NCBI GenBank assembly: GCA_964036195.1
Contig: OZ038457.1
Location: 19,991,147 to 20,055,146 of the forward strand
DNA from: Sphaerolaimus hirsutus
Lineage: Eukaryota; Nematoda; Chromadorea; Monhysterida; Sphaerolaimidae
Reading direction: 5' to 3'
DNA: 64,000 nt
Position 1 is the stretch's first letter. Each line of letters opens with the position of its first letter. The notes below the pieces were generated by a model. That model was not told the DNA's origin, did no database searches, and worked only from the letters and a program-made list of their open reading frames with translations. The translations under genes were made by a program, and so were the position numbers. Below, piece after piece: positions 30,801-39,689 of this stretch.

Positions 30801-32071
30801 TTTTTCTTTTGCTGTTGCCAACCACCTCCATTTTGTGGCTTTTTTAACGATGAATTTTGTGATTTCTGAACAACATTTGAAGATTGTGAACTTTGTTGTT
30901 CAGTTTTCATCGCGTCTAACCGAGCACGAGCAATGGTAGTTAATGCATCAACAAACCTGACGACTGTGAGTTCTGTGTCGTCGGTTGCAGCAGTGCGCAT
31001 CGAATTCCGGTGTTCTTCTGTGACGGCAAGAACAATATTATCGGGAAGATAACCACGAATTATTCTTAACACTGCACCAGAATCGACACTTTCACCTCGT
31101 TCTTTAAGTTGATTGAGAGTTGACAAAAGGGTTCGTGTGAAATTTGTGAGAGAGTCTCCTCTTGACGAAGGTTTTTCAAGTGAATACAATTTATCCCAAA
31201 GGGCGGCTTGTACCCGATGCGTTTCACCAAAGTTTGATTTTAACATGGTGACCGCTGTGTTGTAATCTCGACCATCACCTTTTAATCCGGCCAGCAGTTC
31301 CGCTGCTGGACCGATAAGGCTGAGCTTGAGGTATGTATATTTCATACCATTTGACAAATTAGCTCGGTCGTGAATTTGAGCTCGAAAAATCTCCCACCAA
31401 GCTGCCCATTCTAACGGATCACCGTTATATTTAGCAAGCTCGATTTTTGGTAACTTTAACAAAGTTTCCGGTTGTGAAGGTTGAGAACTACTTCCCATAT
31501 TGACATTGTTGTAAGGGGGTTGTGAAGGGGGTTGAGTAGTTAAATCAACATTAACATTTGACTGACCTTTCAAGGAAAGTATCAACCTTTCCGCGGATTT
31601 GATTTGCGCTTGGGCGGTCGCCATCCTCGATTCCAGCTCATCCATGAGCATCATCGCATTGTTCGAGCCCGAGTAGAGCGCGCGCTCTAATTTCGCGTTG
31701 GCGCTCTTTATTTCTTCGGCCACTCCGTCTTGATCTCTGTCCAGGCTTGTGATGTGATCTTGGACAATAGATGTGAATTTGTCCATAGCCGTAGACAGGT
31801 CCGAGCGTTTCAGCTCAGCTTGGTAGCCGTAAGCTTGAAGTAATTCTAATACTTCCTCCGCCGCGCGCAAGTTCACGGCGGCGGGTTGTGACTTGTCTTT
31901 GACGATTTTAGGAATCGGTTTGGATGTGAAACGTAGCACTCCGTTGCGCACTCCAGTCAACGCCCGGCTATGTTGAGTCAACGGATGAGTTGTGTCGGAC
32001 TCATCTACGTTGCTCACAGGCATAGCTGCGGCGGCTTGGGCGCCTCGCTGAGCGCGTACGCGTTCCTCCAT
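24593..32071 (-). CDS. gag-pol: Gag-Pol polyprotein of BEL/Pao, extending into envelope N-terminus
   Basis: 2492 residues, ATG at 32071, TAG at 24593. Domain order by residue: helical Gag start 60-170; BEL Gag domain (DUF1759 type) ~205-390; Gln/Lys-rich linker; three CCHC-like knuckles 492-505, 525-538 and 544-558; PPSY at 601-604; aspartic protease DTG 784-786 and DVVIGQDYYW ~907-916; reverse transcriptase ~1060-1300 with LLADIEKAF (Asp1148) and YVDN (1236-1239, usual YVDD); RNase H with Asp1419, Glu1476, Asp1510; HHCC integrase finger (His1794, His1799, Cys1829, Cys1832); integrase core Asp1866, Asp1928, Glu1960; DUF5641-like C-terminal region ~2010-2215. From Met2274 (25252) a signal peptide (MALTLLIQSKLANA) opens the envelope N-terminal part. 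Gag and Pol share one frame, as is usual in this superfamily. Confidence 0.95.
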   Translation of the reverse strand: MEERVRAQRGAQAAAAMPVSNVDESDTTHPLTQHSRALTGVRNGVLRFTSKPIPKIVKDKSQPAAVNLRAAEEVLELLQAYGYQAELKRSDLSTAMDKFTSIVQDHITSLDRDQDGVAEEIKSANAKLERALYSGSNNAMMLMDELESRMATAQAQIKSAERLILSLKGQSNVNVDLTTQPPSQPPYNNVNMGSSSQPSQPETLLKLPKIELAKYNGDPLEWAAWWEIFRAQIHDRANLSNGMKYTYLKLSLIGPAAELLAGLKGDGRDYNTAVTMLKSNFGETHRVQAALWDKLYSLEKPSSRGDSLTNFTRTLLSTLNQLKERGESVDSGAVLRIIRGYLPDNIVLAVTEEHRNSMRTAATDDTELTVVRFVDALTTIARARLDAMKTEQQSSQSSNVVQKSQNSSLKKPQNGGGWQQQKKKGNKSQNTFSKQKPIHNTVAFAGTNANVGKQQGKNKNSTQPPRTPAIGAISQKQSSQPATDYRKPKFECLFCGIKEHYTTDCPQYVTPRERTERLQALGDVCTRCTRRGHQAAQCTQRLSCYYCRQIGQHHGAFCPTRQAPARRQVNNSQNKAFVKATSANFVNAQVITTGAASSHAPPSYPPSHTEPMSVCVIPLDENNFRWRQQTLYQLDMDGPLDMGEWPKPANELQARAQEEARKYHSKNELWTTLRASLIKDGMDMETVEAKIRGFQQKRYEVYPHLNPNQMSSSVPLQPSHRPTVEVLSAQAGYGNPNTATRQQAEQECEFDFAPIVRLQVAQASLINKDAELNRVTDPLLIFFDTGCEYSYIKASVANEYNFENKGDVVLQMNVFATKTPVTVNTFLVEAVMPIYKHVDNKGNMLQIPLTLRAVDNLATYACPPPLSQDDKTVIYIVYGEHAQEQFAEPLELTEMTEEFCHKLCQPDVVIGQDYYWKFDIRPTEIELPSGLIIVESILGLMLGGNASSQSFVTTPDISPHQFMVSCSSHASSAVAVGQETLFQFHSLESIGITDDPLSHDDDIAEQLILESITLDPETGRYSVDWPFKSTIQELPTNNAEAFRRFLSLLKRFRKDPDLFATYAKVISDQLHKGVIEPVYGSQDGLQEHILPHQPVITPGRSTTCRIVYDGSAGKPSLNNCLFRGPVLTPLALGLMLRFRAGKVVLLADIEKAFLQIALHPKSRAFTKFYWLRDDTIPSHEDNIQMMQFTRVLFGLTCSPSILSTVIKYHLEAELAHMHPAETHERSKLELLLNSIYVDNLVISVDDEKYAIQLYRLIKAVFARANFNMREWMTNSRIVSEKIKPDDLNPKQSQYIKVMGLVYDHIEDTIAVPAPKKDFTLIVTATRRNLNKLLASTYDPIGITAPALFRLKFRVSQIIQRCNITTWDELIEDPEADDLLDDLKRHLSSISQIKFPRSFHSFGIDVKAETRPLELHVFCDASKDGYAVCAYLRQKAISPDEYGYEDDRYFSGFLTARTKLAPLPSKQGQPLTITRLELLGVTIGAQLIDYLHHELAELGGWKIHSNFLWTDSTVVIGWLYTAKPLATFVNNRVTKIHSLMSKHCIQICKVATKDNPADIASRGCTFDQLMIETMWFTGPTFFAEPLTSTMLDISQYQAQPVTEELAKGDIHISQPLYAGAVTSQPVSQPANAFAQQVPVNLDPNLSQNVTPQNPFVESRQRHIPSNPFEIDIRRFSTLSKLLRTVVYLLRVKTYWLNRSMHKAAKRESEYLSKPITQADLNEAFRHVLRISQAEECAGCISQAQLGKHHMLKWDAWNNLLYCVTHVSHKEHRNPSLFYYLPKTGWLTTLVVTHFHELAGHSGMLHTLADLREHCWLSSAKQVVAKILRKCVTCRKAEGGPFTLPDFHTLPVTRTQSQIKPFQHIGIDYMGPLIYSQNGTRHSQHILLLTCFSTRAIHLESTNSVSTADTIMALNRFISRRGMPDTIWSDNAPAFKNCVKLLPDVKWHFITANSPWQGGVYERMVGLVKRLLKKACGRRCLTWHEFLTVMLDVEFSVNTRPLSYLSNTDIGAAILRPIHFLWGTPPPCYMDEKREMELDSTTIEPMRKIPKEEWDKLTDGSFNLTPSQIGKSYTLTPPRVNDVNCIDEIALNSVPEKDRDDITLLWDQIRHNCEVLWYEWSRQYIDLLKDRAKNQRLKKGTINEAPKRGQVVLITDDKQPRGMWQMGRVHEIHVSSDGKIRAVTVLSSNGCRTRRSPSNLVPLEIDTEDGVEYKIDTEVKDDDNSQPSPDKGDDSQTDQSHQQSQSSQQDARRANPRRTCRYTGTYSFWGNVSHLMALTLLIQSKLANALTWTDQYHKTFNLCHKTRTGHAIQLPEKVTCHFPQVTAIEDIVVSIWTLCVQPQTTPIYRCFQQEHTIVTYMSLVGGKAMLPPEIIKNHRVTTYDCMIAYQNKTWKGEPLIKIGHALWSTNKSLHIDYCYFCHNLSNTVMNFHIEEGVERKLFPKFKICHIATHKPAIVMTATMASLYGMLLLLTNSVHSKRLVNSMRNIHKIIT

Positions 32072-32348
32072 AGCAAATCTCGATCGATTGATTGCTTATT
32101 AGCAAAGTGGTAGCTAGCTGTGAACGAAATAAAATAATAAAATGAATATTTCGTTTCTTGTGACTTGTACTTGTAAAATCGTAAGTAAATATGCACGCGC
32201 TACTAACGATTTTGCGTCCAAAACCGTATTACCGTAACCTCGTGCGTGTGACTCAGGCTGTGAGAAACAATTTCCAATGAAATTTCGCGCGAGACGACTT
32301 AATTAGAGTGACCAATTAGTTTAATTAGTCACCCTGCTCGCTGCGCCA
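32072..32348 (-). other. 5' leader of the retroelement
   Basis: 277 nt between the 5' LTR and the gag ATG, A/T-rich. It would contain any packaging signal. It has four TGTGA pentamers on +. A major splice donor for envelope or the third ORF would be expected here, but I could not choose one. Confidence 0.6.
32332..32348 (-). other. tRNA primer-binding site
   Basis: The coding strand reads TGGCGCAGCGAGCAGGG directly after the LTR end TTTTACA. The initial TGG pairs with the CCA tail of a tRNA. Which tRNA was not identified. Confidence 0.75.
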
Positions 32349-33435
32349 TGTAAAATAATATGGAACTTGTTGAAATAACTTGTGAACCAGCTCCTATTCC
32401 TAACCGAGGAAGAGGACAAATGTGAACGTATGAAAGTTGACGTGAAGCGTCGTCTCTAGTTGACGTTCCGTTATTTTATCAAATGTGATTAGTTGAGTTG
32501 AAGTGAATTGACATGAGTTAGTGTGAAGCAAATTTAGATTGTTTACCAAAGGTTTTGACGAACGTTTTTATTTAGACAATTAAAATACAAAGAAATAAAT
32601 GTAAATAAAATATATCTAAAAATATACGTAAACAAAGGAATTAATTTACAACTAAATAATTACTTAATTAAAACGTAAGAGAAGCTCTAGTTACCGAAGA
32701 AACAAGGCAATTTAAAGAAGGCACTTAATTACGACAATTAAGTGGCGCGGTTGTGAATAAAGCACCTCAAACAGCGCAAATGTGAATAAAGCACTGAGGT
32801 GACTTAAAGCACCAAGAGTTAAACTTAGCACCAAAAACAAGCGACTTAATAAAGTGACTACGGCGCTTATTTAGATCCTAGGAAGAGATTCGTGTGAAGT
32901 TGACAAGGTTGCAAACACTGCCGATTTTAGCTGTGAAATCGGCTTTTAAGGGCCAGACTGATGGCGATTGACTTGGCGCCAATCGGTCGGTTCTAATCTC
33001 CGATTTTTACCCAACATTTCCAGTTGTGAAAGTTCAATCCTTGCCCGTTCGCTTCTCCGATGAAAAGCGAGCTAAACTGGCAAGATAGTGAAAATGTGAG
33101 CCAAGCCAGACAGCATTTGAAATGGTGCGCGGGCCCGGCCCCCCACTCGGGGCAGGCCCGCCGCTTAACATAAACATGACGGCGTATATGCGTGCTGCTT
33201 GTCAAGGAAATGTGGCGGAATGTGAGCAATGACTAAGATCTAAATATGTGAGCGATGTGAAGCGCACGTTGTAAACAACTTCGCTTGAGATATTAAATGA
33301 CGAATGTGAAGATGTTAAAATTGGAATGTAAATATAAATGAAATCTTGATAAGTTGAATTAATTAAATATAAAAGCGAACAAAAAGACGTTAACTTAAAT
33401 ATTATAGGTTTTTCATTTTACGATAATGTTACACA
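32349..33435 (-). repeat. 5' LTR of the BEL/Pao element (promoter LTR)
   Basis: 1087 bp, nearly identical to 21205-22293. As the upstream LTR it should hold the promoter. Same dense TGTGA content on the + strand. Confidence 0.95.
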
Positions 33436-33989
33436 CTTATGTACTTTCAGAAGAAGACTTTTCGACTTATGATTCGACCCCTTTTTCAATTGCGACTTTG
33501 TATTATGACTTTGCAAAAAAACGTTCGAACTGCCATTGCCAATTTTGAGGGTGTGGTGCACCTTCAGATGCATAAATCAACCAACGAGTTTTAAATTGAG
33601 GATCCCCGAAAACTGGAAAATGGCAATTTCTTTGTGGAGAAATAAACCCTTACAAGTTGCAAGTTGGAAATTTGTCTACCGCAGGACACCGAAACGTACC
33701 TACACAGAAAAGCCTGGGAACAGCCAAAAATGTGATACACTATGCAGGGTTCATATTCAAATGTAAAAGTAAGGTGCCACAAACCCGTAAATCCCTGAAA
33801 TTGTGCGCATAACGCGCAATTAAAGCAACAGATGTGTCACATGAGGATGAAAAAACCCAAACACACGTCATCGTTTTTATAAACAAACTTTTTTGTAGTT
33901 TTTATATTCAAAACGTAACTGAACGAATTATTCGGAGATACCCCTTATGACAACTTGGCAGCTAGCCAAAAAATTTGACATTATATCAA
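33436..33989. other. upstream-type flank of copy A of the small gene family
   Basis: Aligns by eye with 46700-47150, which lies upstream of copy C. Shared features include AAACGTTCGAACTGCC and TTGCCAATTTTGAG near 33520, the CGTCATCGTTTTTATAAAC stretch near 33866, and TTGGCAGCTAGCCA near 33955. It has no confident coding sequence. The retroelement inserted at its left edge. Confidence 0.55.
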
Positions 33990-34396
33990 ATAAAATAGAC
34001 TTAAAATAGGTATATAACCAAATAGGCTGCCCCCCCCCCTCCCGAAGCGAGACTAGAAAGTGACCGGAAAATGCGACTTTTTCAACGTCAACGTAAAAAT
34101 TTTTGCGCGCAAGCGCGCATTTTTCACCAGACATAAGGAATTATCATCAGATTTGCTCCATGTAATCGCAAATCGTTATTACTGCACTCAATGTTGTGCT
34201 TTTTGCTGTTTTGTATGTATATCTACATACATATACAGCGTTCCATGGCGCTGGCGCCAACGCCAATGGCGCCATGGTGTGGCGCCATTCCGCCATTATG
34301 TAGCTAAGATTTTAGGGGGGGGGGGCTGAGCCCCCCCTCGCCGGCCTCCTTAAACAAGCAGCCCCCCCCCGCTCAAAAATTCTGGATACGTCCCTG
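33990..34396. mobile_element. hAT-like element with GCGCCA core, left end missing
   Basis: Body and right end (GGATACGTCCCTG) match 16445-16883, including AAGTGACCGGAAAATGCGAC and the GCGCCATGG palindrome. The left TIR is absent. Confidence 0.65.
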
Positions 34397-35377
34397 CTCC
34401 GAACCACCGTAAATATTTTCGACAAATTGGCGTGCTCATTTCCTCATTATCGGTAATGTTTAATCAATTTTCATACTTTTTATTGTAACGCCCACATTGT
34501 CAGGAGAAAAACACACAAGAATTTTAACAAAGGTTTATCTCAAAAGAAAATCAAATGAAGCTACCTATCTAATATTTGAGGACAAAACAACAACTGGAAA
34601 TTACTGCCATCGAAAATAAAGATCCCAACAAAAAGGTGTAACGGGAAAACGATGAATTACACCGGAAAGAAGAACCCAGAAAAACTTGATCAAATGACGA
34701 TCATCGGTAAATTCGCATTCGCATTCGCAATCATAAATTTTCTCGAATAAGCTCTTGGTGGTGACTTTTCATCTGACCCGTGGTTCAGGATAAATTAAGG
34801 GTGTATTATCTTTCATATTATTTCGGCATCCTCGAGGAAAATGCAGCATAAACCTGTACATAGGTAAACCTACAGTTGGACACATTGGGCCCAGGCTAGT
34901 GATGTAAAAGCGCCATGGAGCTGGCGCTAGCGCCAAAGCAAAAAGCGCCATTCAACCGAGTTTATTCATTCGCATTTGAAAAAATTACATGTTTCACCGA
35001 ATTCACTGTGCAAACCCGTGTGCGTAGGCACACTCTGGTAAACTAAAATTATAAAAAACGAGTTTGTCTGTTTTCGAAAATACAGCCGTAAACTGGTTAA
35101 ACTGCCGTAAACTGGGGCCAATATCTCAAACTGTAGGGGTTTACGTGCATTATGGTTTACAGTTTACGTACATACTGTAGAGGTTTATGCTAGGTATATT
35201 TTCTTAGACAGAAGATGTCGGCAACAAAATGTATGAAAATTATTACGCATTTAAAGAATCTACACTCAATTTGGATTCTGAGTTAAACTCAATTTGGATT
35301 CAATAATTCAGACTGTGCCTACTTTCTCTTCTTTGTGCTTTACTAATTTTTGTGAAGGAACATACATCACTTCCAGC
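34397..35377 (-). repeat. 3' flank of duplicon B
   Basis: Sequence similar to 42040-42530 (copy C) and to 47580-48530 minus the insertion 47665-48282 (copy D). It shows that the repeated unit is longer than the gene itself. Contains a GCGCCA tract at 34905-34950. Confidence 0.6.
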
Positions 35378-35751
35378 TACCGTATTACCTCGAATTACCC
35401 CCCTCAAAATTGGCTGGGGAAATAATGACCGCCCCCCCCCTAAAGATACATCCCGTCCGGAATGATGTACATCGTGTATGCAATGTACATGATATATTTA
35501 TTACTGCTAACTTGTATCGCAGCTAATACACATAGACTAGTTTGTGTAGCTATCTATGTATTTATGTCCAAATATATCTGGTTTGGACACATTCATTACC
35601 TATTTCGGGTACGCAAATTCATTACCTATTTTGGGTACGCCTACTATTTACTAGTTACCTACAACAATTTCTGACGAAATAATAAACCCCCCTTCAAATT
35701 TTGCTGGCGAAACAATAAACTCCATTGGGGGTATTTTGGGGTAATACGGTA
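35378..35751. mobile_element. ACCGTATT-type miniature element, shared with copy D
   Basis: TACCGTATTACCTCGAAT at the left and GTAATACGGTA at the right. The right flank GATGTGTCATTGAAGG matches the flank of 48566-48987, so both sit at the same place in their duplicons. Copy C has no such insertion. Confidence 0.7.
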
Positions 35752-35915
35752 GATGTGTCATTGAAGGAGGGAGCATTTATCTGGCCACGTAATAAGATAT
35801 CTGAGAGGGCTTATTCAATAAAATTTACCGGCCATCCATATTTCACTTCACAAAATCACTACGTTCTGCACCATTTTCGGTGTTTTGAAGAACCAGCCGA
35901 ACGAAATATGGCAAT

Positions 35916-38900
35916 CTAGCGGCGATTGCCACCACTGCCTCCCTGTGATTGGAGAAAACATAATTTTTAATATAATAATAGTATACCTAAAAAGTACACC
36001 TAAATAGTATAACTCGGCAATGATACTATACAATGAGTTGCATGATGTCATATCATGCACGCTGTATCCAACCCGTAGAACTCTGTTTTGGTGACTCGTG
36101 CTTACGCATATACGGAATGAAACTATTAAATTGTGCCCGTACAATTCAAACCCCCGTCAAAGTGTAGTTGAGTTTTTTGGCATGATGCCATCCAAGCGTC
36201 GTCTGGATCTGAATAAATACAAAGCGGGAACGTTTTCTGAATTCAAAATTTTGAACGTAACAAGTTTTCGTCAAAATTTATCGATAGCGTGTAACTTTTC
36301 TAAATATGAATTAGATTAAACGTAGGTAAACGTATAATCAAAAATTTGCAGCACCTATCGGCACAAAAATTGGAGTAAACGAGTGCGTAAAGAACAGCAC
36401 ATTTTTATTTTCCTTCTTACTATCTTTATATTTTCTTTTTTACTAAATTCCTTTCTCGTTCGCTCTACAAGAACAAAATATAACTTTCCAATTTTGTAGA
36501 ATGATATGTCCGTCGACTATACATATTGACATATTTACGACCCACTGTGCACCGTTTTTCTACCGTATTTAAGATGTATCGCACTTCGCTGTTCAGTAAG
36601 ATGTTGAATTTCATTGACGCTCAGCGAAGCGAAACATAAGTGGACCAAACCTGTGTAATATCATGTCTGCCGACTACACCTAAATAGTATTTACAATAAA
36701 AAATTAGGAGATCGACCCTGTGCCTCTATGCATGTAAACCCGGCACGCATGTAGACCCAGCACGCACTTAGCTGGGTAGCTGGGTGAGTTGGGGGGATGG
36801 GGTTTCAGGGGATAGTAGCCAAAAAAAATTACACCGGGATGTATATATATAAATAACTGGGCGGTTTGGGGGGGTACCTCTTCGGGTACCTAAATAAATA
36901 ATTACATGCTTGGTTGGTCTAAATGTGTGCCCGTGCCGGTTTACATGCGTAATGTGCCTGTCTCAATACTTCTCGATTTCGTTCTAGAACCCCCCCCCCC
37001 CAACAAGACCTGGTTGTTCTGGGAACTGGAGCCCGCATTGCCCTGCGCCGCCTGTAAAATAAAACACATGGTAAATATATGATTTGGGCTAGGGGTGACC
37101 GCTTTTTAACGTTGTTTAAAAAACAGGCATCGAAAACGTGCCAAATTTTTTAGTACTAAACAGTAGTTATCTTGTAATTATTTGCGCGCAAGCACGCAAT
37201 TTTACATACACATTGGTATTGGTGGTTTTGAGCCAAAGTAACCCGAAAATTTGTCGTGATAGGTAAAGCTCCCCCCAATTTGAAACCTCTGTCCATTCTA
37301 GTCCTGCCTCTGCTCAAGCGACAAATAGTAAACAAAAGCAAAATATAGAGCCGTATGCGAATTAATCCCCAGGGGAGTTTTTTTGTCAGACACAAAGAGC
37401 CATGCTTATCCGTTTTTATTGTAAGTGGACATTATTGTATACTCGGCGGACCGCAAAGTATGCGCCCAAATTTATTTATGTCTTGGCCGATAACGCGAGA
37501 ACTGGATACTTATGTATGCACTTTCACAAAAAGAAAAATATTTAAAAAAAGAAAAAGGCGGAGTCGCGTACAAACGAGGAATGTTTTTTTCCGTCATGTT
37601 TTTTCTTTTTTGCTGGAATTATTTTGATTTTATTAATGATGACCTCATGATGGAGTGTTTCCTACAGAAAAATGCATAGCATGCGGTTCGTCGAGTATAC
37701 ACACATGACGTTTTTTTACGTGGACGTCCCTCCCACGCACCAAGGAGCGGGGGGGGGGGAGTTTATCGAGGGTAAGGGGGCTGCTTGTTTTCGGAGCCCT
37801 AAAATTTTTCCTATGTGGTGGCAGAATGGCGTTAATGCGCTGTCGCCATTCATAGGCACCACGCCATGGCGCCATTGGCGTAAACGCTGGCGCCAATAAT
37901 CGCTTATATGTAAATATGTAAATATACATTCATAACGTACGTTTAGTGTTTTTTACAGTGAATTGAGAGTACGAGCACCTATTTACTGATAACTTTTCAC
38001 GTAACACCTTCAAAAGTCGACCAAAACCTGCATTTTCAGTAATTTTTCAGGTCTCACCCGGGAACGGGGTGCTGTAGCGGACAGTGGCGTAGCCAGAATT
38101 TTTGAGCGGGGGGGGGGGCAGATTGTTTATGGAGCCCGGCGAACGGGGGGGCGGCGCCCACCCCTAAAATTTGACCCCTGTAGTAGGGAACTTGCGCCAT
38201 GGCGCTGGCGCCATTCGTAGGCGCCACACCATGGCGCCATTGGTGCCACAGGTAAACGTATGTATTTTACATACATATACAGCGACATGGACACAATTGA
38301 GTGCATTTTCACCCAGCTTGAAGCAATCGCGACCTGTGAAGTAAAAATGCCTGTAATGTGAAGCAAAAATGCGCGCTTGCGCGCAAAATTTTTGAAAATT
38401 GAGCCCAAAATCGTTATACGAGAACACATTTGCTTACATTTCCATGTCTCACCCTGGAAGGGGGGAGGCGGCCGCTCCCCCCCCCCCCCGCTCCCCCTGG
38501 CTACGCCACTGGTAGCGTATACACCTTTTGTGCGGAAATCTCAGCAGACAAATTGACCAAATAAAAATGAAACCAACTAAGCGTTCCTGTTCGGCCAGAG
38601 CTTTGCCCTTCTTCGATTCGGGATGCGGCCCAACGTGCACCATGTTACCCTCTTGATCGAACAGGTACTCGCTGTCGATGCCGTGGAACCTGCAGGTGGC
38701 AGAAAGTTCCATTAGAAGTTGAATTACTCGATCAAATTTGGCGCATCACGCACCGATCAAAGTGAGTTATGTGTTCCAACGTTGTTTTTTGAACGCGGAG
38801 GTGTAACTCATAAAAATAGACCTATTCAAAAAGTTCTTAACTGGTGGCAAATATACTTAAGAAACTGAGTTCATAAAATTTATCTCATGAACCTCACGAG

Positions 38901-39689
38901 TCTCATGCAATTTATCTCATGCAGCTATCTCACATACAAAAGCTATGGGGTGGCTCCAATTGTTCCTTACAACTTACCCACATGGCACCCCCTGGCGATC
39001 CCTCACAGCTGCATGACAGAGTTGAATAATTTTGTTATCAATTTTTCCCCTGGGAAATATACATGGATAATGAGTAAATCCGCCCAGATTTTGCACAGCA
39101 GGAAACGAGGGCGTTCGGGCGTGTGCAATAACTTGGGGAATTTTTGCAAAAAAAATTTTTTTTAGTGTTTAGGGTTTAGTATAGCCCAACTTTTCATGAC
39201 CCCCCTCAACCCTCACAGAATCCACCCCCAGTGGCTCCTGTGTAAAACTGCAAAATCTGTGCGGATTTGGCTTTTCCCATGTATATTTTTCTGTGGGAAA
39301 TTTTTTAAAAATTATTCAACGCTGTCATCCAGCCGTGGGGGTTACATCTGGGTACTTTGTAGGGTACACTTTGAACCACCCCCAGCTTGCATACGGGGTG
39401 CATGAGATAATTTTAAGAAAGGAGTTTCCAAACTATAATATATTTGCCACAAGTATACATTTTTTGAGGAAAACATGTTTACACGAATACACGTGTTGAG
39501 AGTCGATCAAAGGTATGAGCAAATTATTTACAGCACCAAACTAAAAGCGACTAGTATGACGCACTCGCCCAATTTCTCGCAAAACAACGATACCGACTTT
39601 CTAGCGTGACAATAGTACTTGCATTCGTCCCAATCACGGTCCTTGCTGGGGTCGCGGTCGGGCAGATCGGGGTCGTAGCCGTCGGACAT
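35916..39689 (-). CDS. small protein of unknown family, copy B, 4 exons, 80 aa
   Basis: Exons (5' to 3'): 39619-39689, 38587-38689, 37010-37051, 35916-35942; total 243 nt. Exon 1 starts MSDGYDPDLPDRDPSKD. Exon 2 reads FHGIDSEYLFDQEGNM then VHVGPHPES and ends ALAEQ. Exon 3 is a 42-nt microexon AAQGNAGSSSQNNQ. Exon 4 is GGSGGNRR plus TAG. The product is hydrophilic, with no signal peptide or membrane segment, and a low-complexity Gly/Ser/Asn tail. I do not recognise the family. Conservation of exon lengths, phases and residues among copies supports a real gene. Oddity: the base after exon 2 reads GAACGC where copies A and C have GTACGC, so the exon 2 donor lacks GT. This copy may be a recent pseudogene or use another donor. 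Confidence 0.65.
36320..36960. other. intron 3 of copy B, nothing further recognised
   Basis: A/T-rich sequence with a GTCCGTCGACTATA fragment near 36510 that resembles the ends of 3517-4140. No exon seen. Confidence 0.4.
37730..38070. repeat. partial GCGCCA-core hAT-like element
   Basis: Contains GGAGCGGGGG, CTGCTTGTTTTCGGAGCC and GGCGCCATTGGCG, all also found inverted in 16445-16883. No intact ends. Confidence 0.5.
38082..38511. mobile_element. hAT-like element with CAGTGGCGTAGCCAG ends
   Basis: CAGTGGCGTAGCCAG at the left and CTGGCTACGCCACTG at the right are perfect inverted repeats. Flanking 8-mers GTAGCGGA and GTAGCGTA match 7 of 8. It lies in intron 2 of copy B, close to the exon 2 donor. 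Confidence 0.8.

Larger units (their letters stand above)
21205..33435 (-). mobile_element. complete BEL/Pao LTR retroelement with envelope and accessory ORF
   Basis: A 12.2-kb element read right to left: 5' LTR 32349-33435, primer site, leader, gag-pol frame 24593-32071, envelope frame 22638-24800, third ORF 22399-23541, polypurine run, 3' LTR 21205-22293. It is flanked by an exact 5-bp duplication CTTAT (21200-21204 and 33436-33440). LTRs start TGTGTAAC and end TTTTACA on the coding strand. By eye the LTRs differ at about 8 substitutions and 2 single-base indels in ~1088 bp. The main frame has no stop. Retroelements with an envelope are potentially able to leave the cell; whether this copy does is unknown, as its envelope needs a frame change. 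The gag-pol domain order is typical of BEL/Pao. Confidence 0.95.
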
